The translations under genes were made by a program, and so were the position numbers. Below are positions 36,331 through 47,356 of a DNA stretch of 64,000 nucleotides, in pieces. The DNA is taken from positions 146,160,473-146,224,472 of the forward strand of contig NC_133389.1 in assembly GCF_047511655.1 (NCBI RefSeq), read 5' to 3'. The number at the start of each line of letters is the position of its first letter. Within the stretch, counting starts at the first letter, position 1. The stretch is from Castor canadensis. Taxonomy: Eukaryota; Chordata; Mammalia; Rodentia; Castoridae. The notes beneath the pieces were generated by a model. It had not been told where the DNA came from and did not search any database. It worked only from the letters and a program-made list of their open reading frames with translations.

Positions 36331-37659
36331 CTCTTTGCCTGTTAGAACCCTAACTATTGTACTTAACAAAATGAGTAGCTTAGAATTCTGTCTTTAGCTT
36401 CAAGCATTCCAATGTCCTCAGAACTGTTTTAAGACCTACTAAGTGAACATTTTCGATGAGGCAAGGGGTTAATAGTAGTTAAATGGCAATACCCAAACTG
36501 TTAGTGAACCATGCGAAGTAATTTCTCAAGGACATGGTGGTTAGAGAGAATGCAAGTGTTTGAAAGAGAAATTCTGGTAAATGTGACAAACCAACTTGTA
36601 AATAAAAAGCAAGAAACTATGGACACCAATGATGTCCAGACTTGAAGGGCAACGGCCTGAGATCCCACAAAGATAATGATCCCAAGCAGAGATAGCCTAG
36701 GCTTTTTCAGTTAAACCTGAAAACGTGATTGAAAGAAAAGTAGGAGTGAACGTTTGTATGTAAATGAATCTCATCCCTAAACGTAGAAACTGGAATTCGT
36801 TTAATAAAAAGTTTCATTATTCAGGGCCTGAATTGTCATGGCATTATCAGTGTTGAGCATGTCAAACTGACAGTAGTAGGATTTCCCCCTAAGTTTAAAT
36901 TGCAACATTTAAATATTAATAGTTCCATTTTAAGGGTCATTTGCAATTGTTTTATGACTTAGGATTTTTTAAAAATATAACCTCATGATTTTATTGTCTT
37001 CATAACAAACCAAAAGAAGCAGCCGAAGACTGGATCTCGTGGCCCTTTCTCTTCTTGTCTCCGCCCAGGTCAAAATGCTGCATCTCTCATGGCCAGTGTT
37101 CTCTTCGCTCTGCAGCTGGGCTCAACACACTCCAGGCTCAGCACAGTCTCCCTTGTAGTTTGAGCTTTTTCTGGAAAATCGGTTTAGTCTACCCACCATA
37201 CATAACTTTTCTGCTTTCTGTCATAGTGCTTCTTTCTCTGGGCATACAGGAATTCTTGCCCTTCTTGTCCTGTGTCATTTGCAGGGCTGGTGCTTCTGCA
37301 GTGGGTTTTAGGAACGTTCATCATGCTTAAGTGAGCCCTATCAGCTTGGAAGGCTGACTTAATTTTTATATGAACATGGAATTTCCCTGTCCCCCATCCC
37401 ACCAACTGTAACCAGTGTTACATAGTTTACTATAAATAGAATGTCAATCATGTATTCTTGTTCTAGAAGTGAGTGTGTCATCTGGTGCTCAATATAAGCT
37501 TCTTAAATAAAAGAGGTCACATTAAACCAATATTTACTATGAGACAAATGACTGGAATTGTTCACTTGCAGCTTTAAGTAGAAAAACTTTTACTTTGCCT
37601 CTGTAACTAAAGTTTTAGGCCACCCATTAATTGCATACTTTAATTCTCAAACAGAAATT
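36331..37659. other. Non-coding stretch, no gene called
   Basis: About 1.3 kb. The part at 37020-37330 is more GC-rich and has several acceptor-like pyrimidine/AG tracts. It includes a 91-codon + frame (37055-37330) with no recognised domain. No convincing donor closes it. Confidence 0.4.
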
Positions 37660-37900
37660 TGTCCTGGGAGTGCATAGTGAAGAAATGCTCACCTCATGGT
37701 GGCCAGGAAGCAAAGAAGGGTGGGGGAGGGAGTGGAGTTCCAATGTCACCTTCAAGGGCATGATGCCAATGTCCTCATTTCCTTCCAGTAGGCCCTACCT
37801 CCTAAAGGTTCCACCATCTCCTGATAGTGCCAGAGGTTGGCAAACAAGTCTTCAACACAGGAGCCATTGGGGACATTCAGGTTCCAAATTGTAGCACTCT
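37660..37900 (-). mobile_element. LTR fragment, same family as 19.6 kb
   Basis: 'cacctcatggtggccaggaa', 'agtaggccctacctcctaaa', 'aggttccaccatctcctgat' and 'gtcttcaacacaggag' align with the LTR at 19566-19862. The two share 'atagtgcca' and 'ttcaacaca' at matching spacing. No viral coding sequence is seen. Confidence 0.65.
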
Positions 37901-37999
37901 GATGAGAAACTTCAGGAAAGTAGCATCGTGTTGAAGTCGGTATGCGTTAAAAAGATAAAGAGGATCATGCGGAGAAAAGACTGGCAGAAATGACTTTCC

Positions 38000-38262
38000 T
38001 TCAATTTATTTTAGGCTTGTTCAAATATTTTAGTTATAATTATGTTTTCTATTTGTGTAAAGTTCATGAACTTTTCATTGGTTATATTTATTCTGTTGTA
38101 CTTGGCATTGTCTGATGTATTTTAAATGGTATGTTATTTTTAAATATGTTAACTGTTTTTTGATATAATGCAATTATAAAGCTGATTTTATATACTTACC
38201 TTCACTCCATCAAAACTGATTATTCAATTATTAATTCAAATGATTACTTACGTATTATTTTG
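38000..38262 (-). mobile_element. Old L1 ORF2-region fragment
   Basis: Antisense L1-like order: 'gatgtattttaaatggtatg', 'tataatgcaattataaagct', 'gattttatatacttaccttc' and 'ttattcaattattaattc'. Diverged, with no ORF retained. Confidence 0.4.
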
Positions 38263-38439
38263 GATTTCATGTAACTCACCTGCATTGGTAATGAAATGAT
38301 GATTTAAAAAACTCTAGGTAGGTATGATAGGAAAATACCATGTGAAATTGTTATGGCATTTAACATGTCTCTCCCTTTAAAAAAAGAAAGAAAGAAATTT
38401 GTCCTGGCAAAGAAAACACTTTTAGCTTTACAAAATTGC

Positions 38440-38593
38440 TTCTTTCTTTCTTTCGCTTTCTTTCTTTCTTTCTTTTTCTTTCTTTCACTCTCTTTCTCTC
38501 TATTCTTTCTTTCTTTCTTCCTTCCTTCCTTCCTTTCTTTCTCCCTTCTTTCCTTTCTTCCATCCTTCCTTTCTTTCTCTCTCTTTCTTTTTT
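38440..38593. repeat. (CTTT)n/(CCTT)n microsatellite
   Basis: About 150 bases of pyrimidine repeat. It is the expanded tail of the antisense ID that follows. The overlapping Phe/Leu/Ser and Lys/Glu/Arg frames here are artefacts. Confidence 0.95.
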
Positions 38594-38674
38594 ATTTTTT
38601 TGCAGTGCTGGGAATCAAACCCAGAGCCTCACAGATGCTAATCATGCACTGTACTAAGCTGTCTCTGCAGTCTC
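38592..38674 (-). mobile_element. ID-type SINE
   Basis: 'gcagtgctgggaatcaaacc' and 'catgcactgtactaagctgt'. Its tail is the pyrimidine microsatellite. Confidence 0.85.
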
Positions 38675-39576
38675 TCAAATTTTAAATAGGGCATGCTGTC
38701 TATACTATCATGCACTTATTTTTATTATTCTTTCCACAGCAACTTACTTTTTCTGTCCTTGAAAATGAAATATCCTGAAAATGTTCTGAATATGATTGTA
38801 ACATTGCAAAAAAAAAAAAAAAACCATCAGTTTTGGCTATTTATTAAGAAAATCAAAATAACAACAACAAAATAATAAGTGACAAGACAAGATAAATCAA
38901 CCAATCAAATGACAACAACAAAAAACAAACTACACTCTCCTAATAAGTATACAAACTGGGGAAAATCAGACCAAGGATTCCAGAGCTAAAATAAGGCTTG
39001 TCATTTCCTGAAAGTCAGCACTCAGGAAGAAAGTAAAGAGAGCATTCTGTGACCCATTCAGTTGTACCTATACGAGAAGGAAGGTCCATGTTTCCATGAA
39101 TGAAAGATTTAAGATGTGGTAATTATCTACTCAGGAGGAGGGAAGAGTGAACATTTTACTCTCAAATTGTCAAACTTCAAATTAATTTGAACAGTTCTTG
39201 ATAACTTGCATTCGAGAATAGTCAGAGTTTGTACACTAAAGTGTTAATGGTTTAAAACTTCGTTGACAATCTATTCTAATTAGCCAGTTATGTAAGGAAA
39301 ACTCTTCATTATCTACCCTCATCCCCAATCCATTTCTTAAATACCTACTTTGTGCAAGACTTTGGGATAGGAGATGAGCTAGGAAGATGCATATCTTGAC
39401 TTTTGCTTATCCTGGATTGCTCAGTGGACACTTAGCAGGGCAGTGATACCAAAAATGGAAGAAAGCTCAGTGCAGATGAACTTAACTAAATTTTTATAAG
39501 AAAAAAAAGTCTGAAGAAACAGGGCAAGATGGCAGATTAGAAGCTTCTGCCTTTTAACTTTATGGACAAAAAAAAT
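38675..39576. other. Non-coding stretch with weak L2 and L1 hints
   Basis: 'taaatacctactttgtgcaa' at about 39340-39400 looks like an antisense L2 tail. 'gggcaagatggcagattaga' at about 39522 resembles an L1 or LTR leader. Both are short. Confidence 0.35.
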
Positions 39577-39657
39577 CTGTAGTGGGCTGCAGATGTGACT
39601 GACAGAACACTTGCATAACATACTCAAGGTCCTGGGTTTAATCAGCACGATGGTGTG
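39577..39657 (+). mobile_element. ID-type SINE, diverged
   Basis: 'gtgggctgcagatgtgactg', 'agaacacttgcataacatac' and 'gtcctgggtttaatcagcac'. A short GTGTG run follows it. Confidence 0.75.
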
Positions 39658-39828
39658 AAGGTGTGTGTATGTGTGTGGAGGATATCTGTACAAAAGCTCT
39701 TCATTTAAGTATGCATGTAAGTTTTACATTTTGCAATCTGTAGGTTGGTACCGACTATATGAACAATATGGGAGGAATCACAATCTCTCCAGAACTTCAG
39801 ACCCTTTCTTTGCCTACCTAATGTGAAA

Positions 39829-39862
39829 AGTCTCAACCCCAGTCCCACCAAAAAAAAAACTT
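39829..39862 (+). mobile_element. dID SINE 3' remnant
   Basis: Only 'ctcaaccccagtcccacc' and the poly-A are left. Confidence 0.6.
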
Positions 39863-41435
39863 ACTAATGTTAAAAGTCTCTCAGATTTCTTCTGTCTTCT
39901 TTTTTTCCTCCCTGGGAATCTGTCTAGTAATCAGAAATCCTTATATTTGTCAGACTCCTTTTACTGAGATTCCAAAAGTAGGGCCCTGATGGCAATAAAT
40001 CCAATTCTGTCTTGATGGTCTGACTAGACAGTAGGACTACTTTTTAATTTACCTCTTCTTTCCTGATGGCTTTGTTCCTACAGAGATAAGAGAGTAATAA
40101 ACACGATTTTAATTAGACATGTAAAAGAGAAAATAATAGAAATGCTTTTTCTTGGCTCAGGTTATATATTATAATTTTTAGAACAACTTTTATAATTCTG
40201 TGGAAATGAAAGTAGAAGAGCTTCCTTGTAAGAAACCAAATGATGTCTCTAGATTTTAGAAAAGATTTTAGGGATTCCTCCTGCAGAGCAGAGACCATAG
40301 TTGGAGTCAGCTGGAAAGTATTTGTGCAAGGCACAAATAAGAGTGAAGAGGATGTCAGGTTAAATATCACCTGTGGGTAATAATTTCCCTGAGCAAATTT
40401 TCCCCAAAGACATAATTTTTCTGCATAGAGTTACTCATCTGTATCCAAGGCCTACAAACTGGCTGGTGACTTTTATTGGCAGGAAAATTGATAAATAGTG
40501 ATAGCCTGGAGATACAGTTTCTCTCCTGGCACATAACTGTCTTCCCACGTCCCTTGGTTGTTTTTATCTTAAAGCATGAATCTGTGTTTCTTTGGGGAAA
40601 ATATATTCATGATGATGCATCAGTAAATTCTCAACAGCACAAAGATTTGCCTCAAAATTGTATTTTAAAATATTTCCTATATTTAATAAGTGTTTACCCT
40701 AAGAGGTGACCTAGAGCAAGAGTTTTTAACTAGTGATGTAACTAACTTCCAGTTTGTTAAAATGACTTTGGAGAGTTTGATCCTGAGCTATCTCTTAACA
40801 GTAGGTCTAGAAATCTGTACTGGAATAAACAGCCCTTAACCTCCACTGACTCATACCTACCTCGGTAATTTAAGCAAAATAGCTACCACTTCAATAATTG
40901 TCCATTCTTCCATTTTAAGATGGGGTAAACTTGGAAACGCTCACTTAAATCAGTGACACATTTACAGCATTCTGAGGCTGAGGGCTGGTGATGTGATTTG
41001 AGCAGTCCTAGCTCCCCACCATCAGCAGCAAGTCCAGAAGGCAATTTTATTACCCAAATTAACATAACTGGAAGCCTAGCTGAAAAAAACAAGGAAGAGA
41101 GACTTCTAAGGACCTTCCAGTTCTAACATGTTCTGTGTTTCATGAACCCACAGCTAGATACTGTATTGTAGAATAGGAAACAGGACTACAAAGATATTGG
41201 AAGGAAAGGAGTGTATGTGCACAGTACAACAAAGGGCCAGGGTCTGTGCTGAGAATCTCTCAGTACTGAGGGGCTGCAGAAATCCACTGGAGAGGAATGG
41301 GAATTGCAAAGATGGGAGTGGGTACTGTCAAAATCAAACTTTGCAGACCTCAGACTTCTGGTAGTGTCTGCTGTGTGAACAACTTACTAAGTCCTCTAGA
41401 AGAGTTCTCTCTGTAAAGAGACATTAAAATACATT
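39863..41435. other. Non-coding stretch; possible hAT remnant
   Basis: About 1.6 kb without a SINE. The segment at 40705-40845 weakly resembles a mammalian hAT MITE ('agtaggtctagaaatctgta' region). No gene is seen. Confidence 0.35.
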
Positions 41436-41637
41436 TTATTTTATTTATTTATTTTACGGTACTGGGGTTTGAACTCAGGGCCTACACCTTAAGCCACTCC
41501 ACCAGCCCTATTTTGTGATGGGCTTTTTCGAGATAGGGTCTCAGGAACTATTTCCTCGGGCTGGCTTTGAACTGCAATCTGATCTCTGCTTCCTAAGTAG
41601 CTATGATTATAGGCCTAAGTCACCAGCACTCAGCTAA
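41436..41637 (-). mobile_element. B1-dID dimeric SINE
   Basis: TTTA tail, 'tactggggtttgaactcagg', 'aagccactccaccagcccta', 'ttcgagatagggtctcagga' and 'gctggctttgaactgcaatc'. Confidence 0.93.
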
Positions 41638-42009
41638 AATACATTTTAAAAACAGACCTCTGGTACAAAAGAATTTACAAAAATGGGCACTTTGAGTAAA
41701 ATCAACAAAATGCCAGCAAAATCTATGTCATTTCTAACTCATTTGTCAAAGCTATAATTAAAGCATACAAGTAGATGTTTTAGTGTTGCAAATTAAAGCA
41801 TACATTGACATAGTAAACATTTATGGACTATTCACTGTATATAAAGGGAAGTGTGAGACACAGATGCTCCCTCCACCCTGAGAGTTTATGAGACAGAATG
41901 CTTGTAGGGTTGATGGAGTGTCTGTATTTTTAAGCATAGAAAGTTCTCCATAATCATTCATATGTTTATGGAGACCGTCCATGGAAAATGCTTGACTCTT
42001 TTGCTATAT
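41638..42009. other. Non-coding stretch, nothing recognised
   Basis: AT-rich. It contains an imperfect repeat of 'attaaagcatacaagtagat' about 40 bases apart. Confidence 0.4.
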
Positions 42010-42101
42010 ACTTTTTTTTGGTAGGGGGAGTTAGGGATTAAAACCAGGAACCTGACAAATGCTAAGCACATGCTATACCACTGTGATGTACCTCCAGTCC
42101 T
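42010..42101 (-). mobile_element. ID-type SINE
   Basis: 'ttagggattaaaaccaggaa', 'tgctaagcacatgctatacc' and 'gtgatgtacctccagtcct'. Confidence 0.82.
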
Positions 42102-42244
42102 AATATTTTGTTACTTAACTTCTTCTTCCCTTAGGAAAGGTGAAGATGAACAGTCTTTTGCTGTTACATTTAGTAATGATTGCTGAATTTGTATCATCAC
42201 CTTAATGGGCTCATCTTATCAACCAATGTCCACATTGACTCCAA

Positions 42245-42430
42245 TTCGTTACTCAATATTTATGGGGTATTTATTATGTGCTTGGTATGTGCTTGGCATT
42301 AGGGATACAAACTGAAACAAAAGGCTCTGTCCTCAGGAAGTGCCCGTTCTAGTGGAGAGACGAATACAGAATGGTCACAAATAATTGACTGTAACTTGTA
42401 ATAAGCACTTTGAAGAAAAAAGGTGAGGAC
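42245..42430 (-). mobile_element. L2 LINE 3' end
   Basis: A good antisense L2 tail: 'tggggtatttattatgtgct', 'gcttggcattagggatacaa', 'ctctgtcctcaggaagtgcc' and 'tctagtggagagacgaatac'. Confidence 0.75.
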
Positions 42431-42659
42431 ATATGGTTTCATAAAAGTAACAATTAAGCAAAGACTTAAAAACTTAAGAAGTTAGATGAGTGCCCATAGA
42501 GTCAATCCCTTAAGTTTTCTAGGTAGAGTTCTTGGGTCTTTCTTTTCACTCAATCTAATTATTTCTAAGCAATTTTGTCCAGTTCTATAGTTTTAAGTAT
42601 CAGGTAAATGCTGACAACTCCACTTTTTTTAAAAAAAAAAACCTGATCGTAAGAGTTCC

Positions 42660-42920
42660 CTTTGGGACTTGACCTGTTTATTTTATTACCTACTTGACAT
42701 GTCCACTGAGATGTCTCTTATGTATCAAGCTGTCTTCACCTCCATTTCTTCCCCTTCTTCAGTCTTCTCCCTTGGTAAAAGATATCTCTATCCATGTCAT
42801 CTAAAATCTATTGCAAAGTCTCATCAATTTAACCTTTAAGATACATCTCAAGTCTGTCTACTCTTCTTGCCACTGCTTCTACTCCAGCATTTTCCCCTGG
42901 GATTACTGCAATAGCACCAG
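42660..42920 (+). mobile_element. L2 LINE fragment
   Basis: Sense L2 ORF2 3' region: 'attgcaaagtctcatcaatt', 'cacctcaagtctgtctact' in looser form, 'cttctactccagcattttcc' and 'gattactgcaatagcacc'. It lies opposite in orientation to the L2 tail just upstream. Confidence 0.55.
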
Positions 42921-43325
42921 TGAGTACAAACTCATTATCTATATTTGAATATAATCACAGGCCGGGTATATCACTTCATGTTTTCCAGTGTGTGTCATGG
43001 CAAGAGTTCCACATTAGACAGATGACTCAGCAAAATTCCTTTTCTGTTGACTAATAAAGCTATCAGTAACTCAAAATTAATTTTTTTTTCTTGTGGCACT
43101 TAACGGAAAGGGACAATTTGGAGAAGACATATTTGCACATTATTGCTGGAACAATTGAACTGATTATTTTACTTGACTTCTGTATTTAGATGTCAAATTG
43201 AATCTCCAATTAAAAAAAAGAAAACACCCAATACAACTTATCTCTAATCTATAAAGCAGCTTAAATACCTTCAAAATACATTACTTCAAAGACTAAGGAA
43301 TTTTTTTTAATTTTAATTTTTATTT
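42921..43325. other. Non-coding stretch, nothing recognised
   Basis: About 400 bases, AT-rich, with no open frame of note. Confidence 0.4.
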
Positions 43326-43401
43326 GATTTTATTTTTTGTGGTGCTGTGGATCAAACCCAGGACCTTTCACACGCTAGGCAAGTGCTCCCACACTCCTAG
43401 A
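43326..43401 (-). mobile_element. ID-type SINE
   Basis: 'tgtggtgctgtggatcaaac', 'cacacgctaggcaagtgct'. The A-box end is truncated. Confidence 0.85.
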
Positions 43402-43479
43402 ACATATTTTTGAAGACACCAAATTATAAGTGAAATTGTACTTAATTCTTTAATCATAATTTACTTCAGAGTTGCTGAT

Positions 43480-43570
43480 AGGGTTGGGGATGTTAGCTCA
43501 GTGGTAGAGTGTTTGCTTAGGATGCATGAGACCTTTGGTTTAATTCTTAGTACAGTTTAAAAAGAAATAG
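43480..43570 (+). mobile_element. ID-type SINE
   Basis: 'gttggggatgttagctcagt', 'gtagagtgtttgcttaggat' and 'ttaattcttagtacagttta'. It lies about 80 bases from an ID in the opposite orientation. Confidence 0.85.
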
Positions 43571-43994
43571 AAAAAAGAAGAAAGATTGCTTATGACCTGC
43601 CTTATTTTTCGTTAGTGTTTCATGATGGTTCAAAAACATATTTGAATTTTTGACTGAATTTTTGACTTGGAATTATTGAAAAATATCTTTGAAAGCGATC
43701 TCACTTTGCAAAACATACCTATTAGTATATGTCTATCCATTTGCAACAGAGATGTAGGGAAGTATTGATTTCACCACAAGATCACTTTTACTCCATTCCA
43801 AGGTAAAAAGCAACGCAGACTTTCATGGATATGCTGATCATTGTTAATAAACTATGAAGGACAAAGCAACTAGCTTGTATTCCACAAGATGAAAACCTTC
43901 AGTAAATGCACAGGTAATACTATGGTTACGACCAGGTCTTGTCTTCAGAGAGCACAATTACTAAAGTTGTTCCAGCATACCATGACTGTAACTC

Positions 43995-44065
43995 TTTTTG
44001 ATGATACTGGGGTTTGAACTCAGAGCCTTATGCTCCTTAGGCATTTAAGCCACACTCCCAGTCCT
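43995..44065 (-). mobile_element. dID SINE monomer
   Basis: 'atactggggtttgaactcag' and 'taagccacactcccagtcct'. Confidence 0.8.
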
Positions 44066-44193
44066 ACGACTGTAACTCTTAATTCAGTTAATATAATTTT
44101 CATTGCTGGATGTTCTATGTTCAAAGGATTTTAGAGATTGGCATTATGCATATTTGTTTGCTATTGAAGAGAAATTCCACCATGCTTTTTGCT

Positions 44194-44286
44194 TTGTTTT
44201 TTGTTTTGGTGGTACTGGAGTTTGAACTCAGGGCCTCATGCTTCCTAGGCAGGAGCTCTACCACTTGAGCCACTCTCAAGCCTTGC
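44194..44286 (-). mobile_element. dID SINE monomer
   Basis: 'gtggtactggagtttgaact', 'aggcaggagctctaccactt' and 'gagccactctcaagcct'. It is well conserved but lacks a B1 half. Confidence 0.88.
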
Positions 44287-45700
44287 ATCATGTTTTAATT
44301 TAAGATAATGCTACTTCCAAAGAAGTTCATGGTTTGTTCTTATCAAAGCTTTTTCCACAAAGTCGAATTTGAGCAGTAATGTCAAATACAAAGTGTGGTC
44401 CCAAACCTTCCAACTTCTTTCTAAATGACTCTAACGTATACTTCGTCTGCTAATGTGAACTAACATTCATGGCTTCATTGAGTCCTCCTCTTGTCTAGAT
44501 CCAGATCTACTTGAGAATTTGGAGTCTTCATCTGGTGATAAAGACATAGTTGTCTATTTTGAAACCTCTAAAATAATGTTGATGTGATATGTCTACTCAT
44601 TGTGGAGCTCATCTAAGTTAAAATATGTAAGTAACTCAGGTGTACTTAACATTCAGCTTAAAACATACTGTCTTTTGGTTTTAGAATTATTATGCATTAG
44701 AGAAGTTGAAAGTTGTCTTTTACAAGTAGAGATTGTTAGTCTCCTAAAACCATTCTCTGAAAAGTGGACTAGATTCTCCTTCTAGAAACAGGAACTCAGA
44801 TCTTGCAAGGCACAAATAGCTGTGAGCCATTTCTGCTTTTCCACTGACACACAATGGGGAAGTGGATAGGAGAGCTAAAGAATAATTTTTTTCTGTCTAT
44901 AGTACCAGTTTATTCTCTTGTATTTCTCTGACTTAAGGCTTTCATCTTCTGAATCTCATAGTGTGATAGTTAAAGGTTAAACGAATGAGATTAAAAAGTT
45001 TCAAACCTACATTCAGTATCAAAAGATAGGTCTATTTTATTCTGTAAAGAACTTTCTACTGTAACCTGACAATTCACAAATAAACGTATTCTTTTTTTTT
45101 TACTTCTCTTACTCATGACCACATCGCCATCTTTAGAGGTAGAACATTAGTTGTGCTAACACACAATTGTAAGTACTTTCCTATTGATTTACTATGTAAT
45201 CTGTTGGTTTAATTTCTTGAAACTAGGATATATGCCAAGGCATCTGCCTTTGAATACCTGGTTACTTTCTGATCCTGTTTACTTTATAATGGAGGAATGT
45301 TTTTTAGTCCCCAAATTCTTGGTGTTATATTCTCTTCCTTTCAAGGGTTCTTGTATTTTTATTCAAATTTAATTTTATCTCTTTTATTATACTTGCCTCC
45401 ATATAACCCATTATTCTAAATTGTTCATCTTGGTGTGCATCTTTCCAACTGCTGTGTCTTGTTAAATGGCTTGTAATTGTTTTATTTCACTTCTTTTTTC
45501 AGGCACTATGGAATGTACCAAACACTGGTGGTCAGACTCTTGGGGTTTTTGATTAGTTGGGGTTGACAGGAAGTGTAAGAGTATATATCTGAGTATATAT
45601 GCTTTCAACATTAAAGAACAGGAAACTCCTTTAAAAGTCATTTAAACAGTAAAGTGTCATCTCATATGGCAGGATTGACACTGACATCAGTTTGTCTGGA
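44287..45700. other. Non-coding stretch, no gene seen
   Basis: About 1.4 kb without a recognised repeat. Two + frames (44600-44785, 45184-45372) have no domain. Confidence 0.4.
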
Positions 45701-45929
45701 ATTTATTTATTTATTTTTTTAGTGAGACTGGGGTTTGAACTCAGGGCTTCTTGCTTGCAAAGCAGGCACTCTAGCACTTGAGCCACACCTTCAGTCCATT
45801 TTGGTCTGGTTATTTGGAAGATGGAGTTTCTCAAACTATTTGCCTGGGCTAGCCTCCAACCACAATCCTCCTGATTTCAGCCTCCCAAGAAGTTAGGATT
45901 ACAAGTGTAAGCTGCCGGTGCCTGGCTAT
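45701..45929 (-). mobile_element. B1-dID dimeric SINE
   Basis: TTTA tail, 'actggggtttgaactcaggg', 'cactctagcacttgagccac', 'atttgcctgggctagcctcc' and 'agctgccggtgcctggc'. Confidence 0.93.
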
Positions 45930-46499
45930 CCAGATTTTTTTTTTTTTTTTCAATCTTTCATCCTGTTGTCCCACTAGGCAGGTTTATTTCTAGGCTTCCC
46001 ATGAAGATGACATAAATGCACAGGCAGAAAAGGGAAATTTCTGTTACCACATATCTCTTTAAAAGAAAAAACCTTTTGGTTCTTTGGTTTATGGGGGAGA
46101 CTTAGCTCACATATCTCTTCCAGAACTAATTGGTAAATAAAAAAGAATAAAATATCACATTGGCTTAACCCAGTAGAGGTCCACAGAACCTGGAAGTCCT
46201 GAGATTATTTCAGGGAGCTCACAAGGTTAGCATCATTTTCCCTAATAATGACTTTTCCACAGCTGGAGATATAGAAGCTGCGATGGTGGGTAGCTCTCCC
46301 AATCAAAGGAGAGGCACCAAATAGACTAGTGGTCACATTTTTCACTCTCAAGAGCTCATACAGAGTTTCATATTTTGATAGTGTTTCTGTTGTGTGCTGA
46401 AGTGCTTTTGTTAATATCAGTATCCCTTGGGCAAATGTCTGTCTTCTTCATGATACTTTTTTCTTTTAACACCTGAAAAGACTGACAGACAGAATGTGT

Positions 46500-47356
46500 T
46501 TAATTCAGACTTGGTTGTTTTGCAGACATTTTCTTGAACATGAACAAAGTCAACCTGTCACTTATGGAAAACAACCAACAGTATTTGTTGCAAATGATAA
46601 AATTCAAGCTTTCAGATGAAAATTTTAATGTTCAAGAACTTGTATCCATCACTGGGAGCTTGACAGCTTCCCAGTACTTAAGATTTTTCTGATGAGATGA
46701 TGAGATTGGTGGTCATGTTAACAAAAGTGATTTTTGTTGATGAAATGTGGCGATATTGGAAAGGTCTGCATAACTACATGAGCCAATATTTTTCTGATGA
46801 CTGATGCATGCTACGAAATCATACTTGGTTAAAAAAACAATTCAAAGAGCAAAATAGGAGAAAAAACTAAGGGCAACATAGCACAAATGTTACTGACCTA
46901 TTTCCAGATTCTACATGAAATTAACGTTTGTGAAAAGTTAGTTTTGTATCAAAGAAGAATATCCAAAATTAGTTAGAAAGGATAAGATAATACTCCTTCC
47001 TTTGAACTATATATTTATATGAACTCGGAGAGAAAAAAAGGAAAGACCAAAACAACAGATTGAGATCAAAACAACAGATTGGGTGCAGAACCAGATCTTA
47101 GAATCCACGCGTTCTAATCAGAAGACAAATAATTTTTTCCTATTTTGAAAGCTATAGTGATTTTTTTCCATGAGATAGTCATGTTAATACATAACATGTT
47201 TATTTTTATTCTTAAATGAGTATTTTTAAATTATCTTTGTTTCTAAAATGATAAATATTGATAAATATGACTCACATTACCAAATGTACTTTGCAGCCCT
47301 CAACAATCTAGGAGAGTAGAAAAGGATCATGAAACAAAAATGTCCTAAAACCACTT
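46500..47356 (+). mobile_element. hAT-Charlie transposon, 3' half with transposase remains
   Basis: The 3' part of a Charlie-type DNA transposon. From 46525 the frame reads DIFLNMNKVNLSL, matching the transposase region from memory, and then shifts frame. Further on, 'gtatcaaagaagaatatcca' encodes the IKEEYP-like stretch near the hAT C-terminal dimerisation region, and 'actccttcctttgaactata' follows. The 3' UTR and a terminal repeat-like end ('gtcctaaaaccactt', about 47356) complete the match. Frameshifts and stops make it a dead element. No host exon fits here. Confidence 0.85.
46540..46692 (+). pseudogene. Decayed hAT transposase fragment
   Basis: A 50-codon open frame from ATG 46540 to TGA 46690. 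Its first codons agree with the Charlie transposase frame. Relative to the remembered consensus there is a one-base loss near 46565, so the remaining codons are out of frame. A pyrimidine-rich 'ggttgttttgcag' directly before it mimics a splice acceptor but belongs to the transposon. Confidence 0.7.

Noticed and set aside
38353-38685. 110-codon Phe/Leu/Ser-rich frame and its Lys/Glu/Arg-rich antisense partner
   Set aside because: Translation of the CTTT microsatellite and ID tail.
47047-47082. Short direct repeat of 'aaaacaacagattg'
   Set aside because: It lies inside the Charlie transposon and is explained by a small local duplication there.
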